Shown here: positions 24,885 to 47,823 of the stretch, in pieces
Layout: each line of letters starts with the position of its first letter
How positions within the stretch are numbered: the stretch's first letter is position 1
DNA from: Adenophora triphylla var. japonica
Taxonomy: Eukaryota; Streptophyta; Magnoliopsida; Asterales; Campanulaceae
Assembly (NCBI GenBank): GCA_022495995.1
Contig: JAFEMH010000932.1
Span: 124,001-188,000, forward strand
Direction of reading: 5' to 3'
DNA: 64,000 nt
Position numbers and translations under genes: made by a program
The notes under the pieces: generated by a model
Told to the model about the DNA's origin: nothing
The model's input: the letters and a program-made list of their open reading frames with translations, nothing else
Databases searched by the model: none

Positions 24885-25615
24885 CTCCCTCCGTCCCATC
24901 TCAAAGGGGACCAACTATTTGGGTATGGTGATTAATTAAAAATAAAATAAGAGAAAAAGTGTTGTGAGTACGAAAAATATAACATGAGAGATAATGAGTG
25001 AGATAAATAATAAGTTGATTGACGTTATTAATATAAAAAAATTAGGAGAGAGAATGAGTGAGAGTAATAGTAAAGTTTTTCACAAAATCTAGGGAGAAAC
25101 GCGTTTCTCCATAAGTTATGGAGAAACGGGTCCCGACATGTCGCGCGACAATGAGCTAGATAGCCAGAAACCTATGAAAGTGATATCCAGAAACCTTCAA
25201 ATAAATATCCAGAAGAAACCTTCAATAGCAATTTCTGGATATGCCCTAACACATTTCTGGATATGCACCTAACAGTTTTCTGGATATGCACCTAACAGTT
25301 TCTGGATATACATTTCACATCCTTCTGGCTATCAAATACAAAGCTTCTGGATATCAACTGCAAAGCTTCTGGCTATCAAATGCAAAGCTTCTGGATATCC
25401 AGAAGCTTTTGGTCTTGGCCTTGGATTTTTTTTTTCTGGTTATCAAATGTAAAACTTCTGGCTATGAAAAACACGTTTCTCCATAGTTATGGAGAAACGC
25501 GTTTCTCAGCAGACGCACTCAAAGTTTTTTTTTTTTTTGTCATTTTGGGAAGTCCAGCTTTAGGTGAAACGGGTGAAAATGACAAAAAGTACGACTTAAA
25601 ATGGGACGGAGAAAA
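24885..25615. mobile_element. Stowaway-type MITE with an internal insertion
   Basis: Left end CTCCCTCCGTCCCATCTCAA next to TA (24883-24884). Right end is the inverted match '...ttaaaatgggacggagaaaa' next to TA (25616-25617). The body has 'gagagaatgagtgagagtaa' as in other MITEs here. The expected 250-300 bp is stretched to 731 bp by the repeat block at about 25090-25516. Confidence 0.6.
25090..25516. repeat. Palindrome-bounded array of TTCTGGATATC-type repeats
   Basis: Both edges carry GAGAAACGCGTTTCTC plus the longer palindrome 'cgtttctccataagttatgg' (about 25095-25130 and 25470-25516). Between them, about ten degenerate copies of 'ttctgg(a/c)tatcaaatgc' occur at irregular spacing (25200-25465), with a few inverted ones at the left (25170-25215). 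It lies inside a MITE. Confidence 0.7.
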
Positions 25616-25933
25616 TAAGTCATATGAGAGTACATACCCATTTTCTTGGTCAATGTCTTTCATATTTTTTTTTGCATTCATAGGAAAATCATATCGTGAG
25701 AGTAATATTAAAGGACGATGAGCGATGATTGTTGAAACGTTGTAGTCACATTCTCAAATTATATGAGTGAGTTCATCTTGGTGGTGCAGTGTTTGAATTG
25801 TGTAAGAAGATTACAAGGAATTCCATTTCCCATCAATCAATAAACTATCTAATAAGAAGGTATATAAGGTGTTGATGAGTGAATTATGGCGGCATAATAA
25901 CACGTAAAGATAAAATATTGAGTTTATAATGTA

Positions 25934-26110
25934 CTAGTAAAATTCTGTGTTCGAGGACACGTGTTTTTTTTTTTTTAATTAATTTTTTTTTTAAAGGGCA
26001 AAATGGGAAAGGGACAACTTAATGAGGGCAAAATAGGAAATTTGACATTTAAAACTGTTCATTGTACTGTTCACATGGCTGAGGTGGCATGTTGTAATTT
26101 ATACTATAGA
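25934..26110 (-). mobile_element. 177-bp mini-Helitron
   Basis: On the minus strand it begins TCTATAGTATAAATTAC (5' TC end, plus-strand 26110 downward) and ends with a GTGT...ACAC hairpin (about 25947-25962) and CTAG (25937-25934). The flanks are A on the 5' side and T on the 3' side, as for Helitron insertion. No coding capacity. The terminal sequence differs from the CCCGTGC family elsewhere in the window. Confidence 0.65.
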
Positions 26111-26239
26111 TTGCCAACATGTTAAATTGAGGCAAAGAAGACGATGTGTAAAATGATAAAATGCAATAAATGTGAAACTTCGTTAGCGAACAAACAATCG
26201 TGGGGATCAAACTTTTCGTTAAGATTGTGTAACAAAGTA

Positions 26240-26612
26240 TCAGTGAAACTTTTTTACACTGATACTTTGTTATACTAACATTGACACTTTTTTACACTGA
26301 CACTTAATATACATGGACTGACACTTTTTTACACTGACACTTAATATACATACACTTACACTTTATTATACTAACATTGACACTTTATTACACTAACACC
26401 GACACTTTTTACACTGACACTTAATATACATGCACTGACACTTTTTTACACTGACACTTTGTTACACTAACACTGGCACTTTGTTATACTAACACTGATA
26501 CTTTTTACACTGACACTTAATATACATGCACTGACACTTTTTTACACTTGCATTTTGTTACACTAACACTGGTACTTGTTTACACTGTTACACTTGCACT
26601 TGCACTGACACT
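26240..26612. repeat. ACACT-rich degenerate minisatellite
   Basis: Tandem variants of 'ttttttacactgacactt' with interspersed 'aatatacatgcactgacact'. Similar degenerate arrays lie at about 42893-43000 and 61280-61760. Confidence 0.85.
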
Positions 26613-26639
26613 AGCGAAAAAACAAAAAAAAAATATATA

Positions 26640-26926
26640 CTCCCTCCGTCCCCGCGAAAGAGCCACAAAATTTGTCCGGCACGCAAAATAAGAAATGTGA
26701 TGTAGGAAAGAGAAAAAGTTTAAATGTTGTGAGTATGAAAAATTAAATAGGAGAGAGAATGAGTGGGAGGTGATGTAAGAAAGAGAATGTTGTGAGTGTA
26801 AAAGTAAAGTAGGAGAGAGAATGAGTGGAGAGAATAGTGATTTAAGGTTTCCTTTTTGGGAAAGTGGCTTTTTAAATGAAACGCCCAAAAAGGAAATAAA
26901 TGGCTCTTTGACTGGGACGGAGGGAG
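26640..26926. mobile_element. Stowaway-type MITE in the GTG promoter region
   Basis: 287 bp with inverted ends CTCCCTCCGTCC...GAAAGAGCCA and TGGCTCTTTG...GGACGGAGGGAG, flanked by TA on both sides. It ends 194 bp before the ATG of the GTG gene. The same family occurs in opposite orientation at 41651-41918. Confidence 0.85.
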
Positions 26927-27120
26927 TATATATTTTTTTTAAAAGATTTTGGCTTAATTAATTTACATCGGGTTTTATTAGCTTCCGATTAAATCGTGTC
27001 CGAGAATAGAGGGAGAGGTAAGTGAACACCTACCGAAGCATTTCACAGTTAAATTGAAGAAGAAGAAGACAGTTGTTCAAACCACAGAACTGCAATAGAT
27101 CAAGAGGGAGGGAGGGAGGG

Positions 27121-40798
<13,678 letters not shown>

Positions 40799-43285
40799 TT
40801 AATAGATAACATATAGTATGCACAATTTTCTGTCTGTTTGAAAGTTTACATAATTACCTCCAGTCCAGTAGAAGACGTAAGTAGGCACCACGAGGCTTTG
40901 GTGCGAGGAGGAGGAGGAGCTGTATCAAGAGCAGCCTGAGTAAACTCTAGTGTGAGTTTCTTGGATAAAAAAAATATGAGCTACGGATTATATCATATCA
41001 CTCAATGTTCCTTGAAAGTATTTGCAGATGAAAAACTTTTAGTCTGACACATTGGAGATGATTACCTTGTTCGATGGATGCCTTGATTTTTGGGACAAAG
41101 ACAAGACGGAGAAGAAAATTGTGATTTTTACAGTGGAAGTAGTAGATTTGGGATTTAACCAATAATGAGTTTCAATGTTATAGCATTCAATTCCTGGATT
41201 AACGTCGGAAATAGTGAGTGTTCAATTCATGTTACAAACTTGTATTTACTCCCTCAGGTCCATCCAAAATATTTGTATAAAATTTTGGAATATCAAACTT
41301 TCAGACTACCGTACTATTTGTGTCTAATTGGTTAGTACATAATATACAATACTAACTTTGGTTGGTATACTATGTACGTACGTTATTTATAAAAATAAAG
41401 TGTTCTCCCATCCCATTGATGCGTCTTGTCTTGCTGTTTGCATTTGTTACAAGGGAAAGGCACTGTGCTTAGTTTTTAATCGTGGTACTCATCCATCTGA
41501 TCTGATGCTGCAAAATTCTTGATGACATTTATTTGTTGGTCTTATTGTTTTTATGGCACAACATTACAATTTACAACAACATCAATCAATCATCTTTGGG
41601 TTGGTTGGTTGTCTGCTTCTACAATAACCTTGAATATTTATATATATATACTCCCTTCGCCCCATTAATAACTTCACCTTTTGCCATTTTGGGTGTTCCA
41701 TTTAAAGCTTCACATTTCCTTTTTTGGCAAAGAATCTTTACTATTCCACCCACTCATTCTCTCTCCTATTTTACTATTACACTCACAACATTTTTCAAAT
41801 TTACTATTTCCTCCACTCATTCTCTCTCCTATTTTACTATTACACTCACAACATTTTCTCCACTCTTAATTTGCGTGCCGGGCCAAAAAGGATGAACTAA
41901 TTACTGTGACGGAGGGAGTATATAGTATATGCTTATTCCATTTTCATTTAAGAACTTATAATGGGCTACTGATGAAATTGCGGTAGGCGAGTTATACTTC
42001 CCAACGTTAGCATTGCTTGTTAGAATTTCTAACAATATTTTCCCCTCTTATTCAACTTTTGAAGGAGCCAAGGGGATCGGGAACTCTCAAATATCAATTA
42101 TTTAACAATTGCGCAATTGCGATCTTTTAATTTTGGAGATGTGGTGTCTGTTAGTATATTACGTTGTTTAATAACCGCGTTGTTTCATTTTAAAAACTTT
42201 TGTTGTACTACTTTTCTTTAGTTTCAATAATTTATAATTCGTGCCTGAGACCTATTTCTTGTTATAATGTGTTGCTCTTTATAATAGACGTGAAATCTAA
42301 AAAAAAAGAAGATATATAATGCATTTTTTTTTTTGTCTTCATTTACATTTGGTATATGTCAAATACCAATCGTACCAACCGTACCAATAAACTTGGTATA
42401 GCAACTTTTGTGATTGGTATTGGTATATATATTTGTATACCAAATTATACTTGGTTGGTACATGATATAAGCAAAATACAATTGATATATCAACCAAACT
42501 ACCCCTAATTATGACTATGACCAAGTTAACTATATAAAAGGTATTTACCCTGTAATATGATACGTGCAAAATATATCTCTACTTTATATATTATCTCGGC
42601 TAGATTGCTTTCTTTAAGCTACCATCGAGAGCCTTGAATTTGAGGGTGGAATACATAATCAATATCCATCAAGTGATATTGATTGGACAAGAAGAGCGTG
42701 GTAGTTGCAGGATTGATCAAGACAATAAAGGGTTCGCAACATAAGCGCAGTTTTTTCGCACAACAAGCTTCAAATTTAATCCTACGAGGTAATCCTGAAA
42801 CTCATTATATGTAGGAGTATATATGTTCATCATGTTTGAAAAGTAAAATGAGGCTATCATTTTATTACGAAGGGAGTATAAAATAATCTATTAACATTCA
42901 CCTTGACACTTTTTAACTTTATCTTGACACTCTTTTACACTCGTCAGAACACTTCTTAACACTCACACAAATACTTTTAACAAGTATAAAAAGTGTCAGT
43001 TAATTTGTTTTTAAAAATGTTTTTTCTAATTTGGAACACCTCACTCTTGCAATTACACTTCCCACCCTAAACATCTCTCGCATGTTTAATCTTTCACTCC
43101 ATTAAATATACAAGTCTGAAACATTTCCTACCTTATTCACCCCAACTGCAATGATTATTACACTGTACAACCCCTATTATGCTAAAAAAAAATATGTTAT
43201 TTATCCCCGCTACATTATTGAATATCCTCGAACTACTAAGTTTACTCAAAAAATTAATCATTCAACACTAGATACACCAACATTA
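40799..43285. other. GTG 3' flank and intergenic DNA
   Basis: Probable 3' UTR, then intergenic sequence. It holds a MITE fragment at about 41249 ('tactccctcaggtccatcc'), a full MITE (41651-41918), a cluster of inverted 'ggtatacca'-like words (42345-42470) and a short ACACT-type array (42893-43000). No gene recognised. Confidence 0.5.
41651..41918. mobile_element. Stowaway-type MITE
   Basis: 268 bp flanked by TA. It is the same family as 26640-26926 but inverted: both carry 'ggagagagaatgagtgg' and 'ccggcacgcaaa' in equivalent places. Here an internal segment of about 60 bp ('ctcattctctctcctatttt') is duplicated in tandem. Confidence 0.85.
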
Positions 43286-43290
43286 TTTCT

Positions 43291-43387
43291 TGATGCTGCA
43301 GGAATTGTGCTTATCAGTAATCCTCCACGTGGCAGGACCAATCATCTGGCTCCTTGACCTGAAATCAGAACCCACGACTAGCCGGAT
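43291..43387 (-). repeat. Truncated 3' LTR of the Tat-lineage element
   Basis: Matches the last 97 bp of the 5' LTR (60169-60265) almost base for base. Identity stops exactly after GCCGGAT (43381-43387), beyond which lies the RNase H coding region instead of LTR sequence. Confidence 0.85.
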
Positions 43388-44042
43388 TTTCGAGGAAAGA
43401 GATGGGCTCTTCATGTGGCTCATCTGAAGTGGCTAATTTCGAGAGGAGGTCGGCTAGCTCGTTGTCTTCCCTTCCAATCCTCTGAATCTCCCAGAATTCC
43501 AAATCCTTTATCAGCTCCTTCACCAGGTCGCAGTATTTGATCAGAGTGGAACTAAGCACTTCGTACTCGCCTCTGACCTGGTTGACTATCAGTTGGGAAT
43601 CACAATAAGCCATGATTTTAGTCGCTCCAAAACACTTGGCGTATTCTATGGCTGCTATCAAGGCTTCGTATTCAGCTTGATTGTTGGAAGAATCGAACTT
43701 GAACCTTAGTGACTCCTCATACACCGTCCCAGATTCTGGTTCAATTAGCACTATCCCAGCCTCCACCGCTATTCTTGGTCGCCGATCCATCCGAATAGAC
43801 CTTCCAACATTCATCGGGTAGACCGATGTCGACCCGAGACTCCGCTCTTTCCCTTTAGTTTTCTCTTCTGAGCTCGCCGTTCGCCGTCTTCCTTGGTGAA
43901 CGTAAGCTCGACCAAGAAATCTCGCTAGAGCTTGAGCCTTCGCCGCCTTTCGAGGTCTATACTCAATGTCAAATTCGGTAAGGGCAATTGACCAATTGAG
44001 CAATCGACCCGAACTTTCCGGCTTGTGTAATATTTTTCTCAA
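43365..44042 (-). pseudogene. End of RNase H and archaeal-type second RNase H (Tat pol)
   Basis: The ORF starts in the tail of the first RNase H (LLNWSIALTEFDIEYRP) and continues into a second RNase H-like domain with AEYEALIAAIEYA, CDSQLIVNQV and REDNELADLLSKLA. The first catalytic Asp region (YSDGS) lies in another frame just upstream of AGIVLIEPE, so a small indel has disabled the domain. The reading frame runs into the truncated LTR and stops at 43365. Integrase should follow and is absent. Confidence 0.8.
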
Positions 44043-44110
44043 GGGTGCATTAGTCGCACTACGATCGGGTGAGCCAAGAAATAAGCTCGCAGCCTTCCTT
44101 CAAGCTACGA

Positions 44111-45060
44111 CTAGAGCATAGGCGACCTTCTCAAAGCATTGTAATACCCGCTCTCCACATCCGATAAGGCTTTCTTGATGTAGTATACCGGCTTTTGAAG
44201 CCCTTCCTCTTCTCTAATCAAGACCGCCGCAACCGACTTGTCTCCCACGCATGCATACACAAACAAGGTCTCGCCGGTGGTCGCCGCTTCAATAGTGGAG
44301 GAGTAGCAAGGTATTCTTTGAGTTGTTGGAACGACGAATGACATTCGGCCGTCCACTCAAAGTTTTTCGTCCCCTCAATGATTTGAAGAAGGGAGAGACC
44401 TTTCGGCCGACTTGGATATAAAGCGACCTAGGGCCGCCACCCCGCCATTGAGTCGCCGCATCTCTTTTATACTTGTAGGCTCCTTCATCTCGACTAGAGC
44501 CTTGATCTTTTCCGGTTGGCCTCTATACCTCTCTCGGGACACCATGAATCCAAGGAACTTTCCAGCTACTCCAAAAACACACTTGCTGGGGTTGAGTTTC
44601 ATGTCGTTTGCTCGCAGATTGGCGAATGTTTCTTTTAAGTCGACTACGTGACGTCCAGTCTTAGTTTTAATGATCATATCATCGACGTAAGCCTCCATAT
44701 TTCGGCCAATTTGGGAGGCAAAGACTTTGTTCACCATTCTTTGATAAGTCGCCCCTGCATTCTTCAATCCAAACGGCATCATGTCAGTAGCAAGAGATTC
44801 CTCCACTACCGCCCGAAATGCCGTCTTTACTATATCGTCCTCATGCATCTTAATCCGGTGGTACCCCGAGTAAGCGTCGAGGAAACCGAGGGTGGAGTGA
44901 CCAGCAATAGAATCAACTAGTTGGTCGATTCTTGGAAGAGGGTAGCTGTCCTTCGGGCAGGCAAGATTTAGAGTGGTGAAGTCGACACACATCCGCTATT
45001 TGCCATTTGATTTCTTCACCATGACCACATTGGCCAACCACATTGTGTGAGTGGCCTCCT
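44111..45060 (-). pseudogene. Reverse transcriptase and first RNase H (Tat pol)
   Basis: RT motifs are clear in the ORF 44375-44992: MCVDFTTLNLACPKDSYPLP, then LDAYSGYHRI, PFGLKNAGATYQRMVN and the catalytic YVDD, followed by LNPSKCVFGV and LGFMVS. The tether and RNase H start (VYYIKKALSDVESGY) follow in another frame at 44111-44356. Just upstream of 44992 the conserved 'SNGKWR' tryptophan codon is TAG, a G-to-A change on the coding strand. Frames are broken at about 44360 and 44050. Confidence 0.85.
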
Positions 45061-45360
45061 TGATTATCCCTGCACTTAAAAGTTTTTGTACCTCAGTTTT
45101 GATATCTTCCTCCTTATCACGAGCAAAACTTCTCAATTTTTGGGGTCTAGGCTTTATGGTCTGCCGACTTCAAGTCGGTGAACGGCGACCTCTTCCTTGA
45201 TTCCCTCATGTCTTCTACTCTCCATGCGAAGACGTCATTACTCTCCTTGAGTAGCTCAATGATTTCTGCTCGCTCCTCACCGTATAGCCGTTTCCAATTT
45301 GAACTTTTTGGTCTGGGTAGGAAGGGTTAGTGATTACCGACTCTAGCTCATCCACAGCCT

Positions 45361-46212
45361 CTAACTCGGACCATCTCTCGAACCGCAGGTTTCAATGATG
45401 ATTTCTTCCGACCCTTTGTCTCTCCTCGGCCCCCGTGTGTGGAGCTTCTTCGCTATCATATCATCCAGGCTTATCCGCAACCTCGCCGTGGTGGTGGCCC
45501 CCGAGTTATTGTCGATCTGGAGGCATAGGTTGCCTATGAGGACTTGGTCGACCATAACTACATCTGGATCGACCTCTGTGGTTTCAGAGTGACGTGTCGA
45601 CTCAATCATGACCTCGTCATTTGAGCGATAGGTCGACTCCTCCACATTGGTGATTGTTGACAGTCGAGTAGTTTTGGTGACTGACTGGGATAGCTTCAAG
45701 TAACCACCTGCAGTCTCAATTTCTAACTCTCTCTTCTTTCTTTCCCGAAGAACATGGTCCAGGTAGGCTCGAGCTGTGCCTTGCACGCAGCCTACTCCAG
45801 CAGGTGTGGGGAACTTGACTCGCTGATGAGGTATTGATGCCACCATTCCAAGTGCGACCTGGCCAGGAATACCAAGGATAGCAGCATAGTCACTGTTCAC
45901 ATCTATCACAATAAATTGTACCTTTGATACGACCCTGTAAGGGTGCTGGCCTAGGTCGACGTCGAGCTCTATCTGGTCTTTAGCATCAACTCGATGGTTG
46001 GTGAAGCCCTCCAACCTGCCGTCATATCTTTCAAGCTGCTCGTCATTAAGACCCATCTCTTTGAAAGTTTTGTAGAACAAAATATCCTTACAGGCCCCCG
46101 TGTCGACTAAGAGTCTGCTCGTCGTACATCCGTCTATGAGACCCGGGATGACGAGAACTTGCTCCCTAGCCGCCATATTGGTTGCCAACTCATGGGGGTA
46201 AAAGCCGATCAC
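45361..46212 (-). pseudogene. Aspartic protease region (Tat pol)
   Basis: Contains the retropepsin active-site signature LLVDTGACKDIL and the later ILGIPG, with flanking sequence typical of Tat-element PR between gag and RT. The ORF itself is open for 283 codons, but frames to gag upstream and RT downstream are disrupted. Confidence 0.75.
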
Positions 46213-46386
46213 CTCATCTCCGACATCTCTCCTCGAGGCACATGTGGGGCCTTACCGAGTTGAAAAATTTTGTGCTTGATGGCGGTGTTCTCGGCTTGCT
46301 CTGTAATGACCCCTGCATTCAATCTAGGTTGCCTCGGTCCCCGTTGTCCACCCGCAGCCGCTCGCCTCCACCATTTTGAGGCCTCT

Positions 46387-47823
46387 TCACATATGCGTCG
46401 AGTCTTCCTCGCTCGACCATTCTTCGATAATGCGCTTCAAGCCTAAACAATCCTCCGTGAGATGACCCGTGTCCTTGTGGTAATCACGATTTGCCGTTGT
46501 CCCTTCGAACTTGTTGCCTGGGTTCATTGGGGCAGGTGGAGCCAACTCGACCGCATTCGTGGATTTCGCTCGACTCACCGTTAGGGGAGTGAAAGTTTCG
46601 GGCACCTTCTCTCGTCGCCCTTGTCCCGTTCTTGCCATTTTTATTGTTTCCTCCATTCTTGCTGGAGTCCTTCTTGTCATCAGCGACCTCAGTCTTGGGG
46701 CCTTTTCCATTCTTCTTTTCTTTTCTCTCCTCGGCTAGTGCGACATTGTATACCTTTTCGAACAACTCCTGTCGAGTTGTGACTGTACGAACTGTGAGTT
46801 CATAATCCATGTCTCGCGAGGAAATACCATTCCCGAAGCACTGATAACTTCCCCGTCGGTGAGATCTTCCTCGATCTTATCCACCATCTCCTTCAACTTG
46901 GTGAAGTAGCTCATTGAGCTTTCATTTTTAGCTTGCACCAAGTTGCTTAGATCAAGAACCGTCACTTTTCTAGCTCCAGCAGTCGAGAAGCGATCTAGGA
47001 ATTTTGTTCTTAAACACGTCCAGGTGGTGATGCTACCAGCCGCCAAACTATTGAACCATGTCAAGGCTGCCCCTGTGAGTGTGCTTATGAGGGCTTTGCA
47101 CATATTGTCGTCTTCGTTGGCGACAAAACACATCGTGGCTTCCAGGTGTGCTATGTGATTCTTGGTATTGGTTGCCCCTGAGTAATTTTCCAATAGGGGC
47201 AATCTGAAACTAGGAGGAGGTCGACTGTCTCTCATCTCCTTGGATAGAGGTCGAAGAGCAAAGTCAACTCGTTCAACCTTTCCAGTATCCTTTTTCTTCT
47301 CTTTCTCCCATTGTTCGAACTTTCTCTTCCACAGGAGCCACTCCCTAGCATCAGGTATGTCCTCTCCAACAGGGGGAACAGCATTCGACCTTTGGCCCTC
47401 GCTTCTAGGTGGAGTCATTTGTCTGCTTCTCCTGTCTCTGTGGGAAGGAGCTCTTTCCGAACGAACTGGAGATCTTTGCCTGTCATTCCTTTGTGGCGAC
47501 CTGCGCCTATCATCTCGGGTAGGCGACCTGCGCCTATTACCCCCGAGTGGCGACCTGCGCCTCTCGTCTCCTATAGGCGACCTGCGCCCATTCCTGTCCC
47601 TATGGGATCCTGATCTTTGTGTCCAGGCAGGGGAAACACGTCTGTTTCTATTGGCGGTTAAGTGTGTCCTCAAATCTGATTGAGCCTCCTGCTCCCTATT
47701 CCTGGTGAGGCTAGCCCTTTAGTCATTACTCGGAACATGGACAGGCGATTGAGGTCGGACTACCATCCTTTGATCAGCATTTTGACCCACACCCTCATTG
47801 GGCCTAACACTCCTGGCCTGCTG
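46387..47823 (-). pseudogene. gag, main part (Tat element)
   Basis: The segment 46735-47673 encodes an arginine/serine-rich N-terminal tract with five imperfect RRRSP-type repeats. The retrotransposon gag domain follows (FEQWEKEKK, PLLENYSGATN, LTGAALTWFNSL, FLDRFSTAGARK). A frameshifted part at 46387-46710 has a relic of the zinc knuckle (DYHKDTGHLTEDC). An in-frame TAA lies at about 47715, between the insertion point and the RS-rich tract. At 47823 the gag is cut by the younger element. Confidence 0.8.

Noticed and set aside
25170..25465. Repeat-spacer array that looks loosely like a CRISPR
   Set aside because: Plant DNA; repeats are degenerate, irregularly spaced and partly inverted, and there are no cas genes.
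42339..42569. Tyrosine-rich ORF near 42400
   Set aside because: Arises from inverted 'ggtatacca' words in non-coding DNA.
46735..47673. SR-type splicing factor
   Set aside because: The RS-rich tract is fused to a retrotransposon gag domain inside a Gypsy element.
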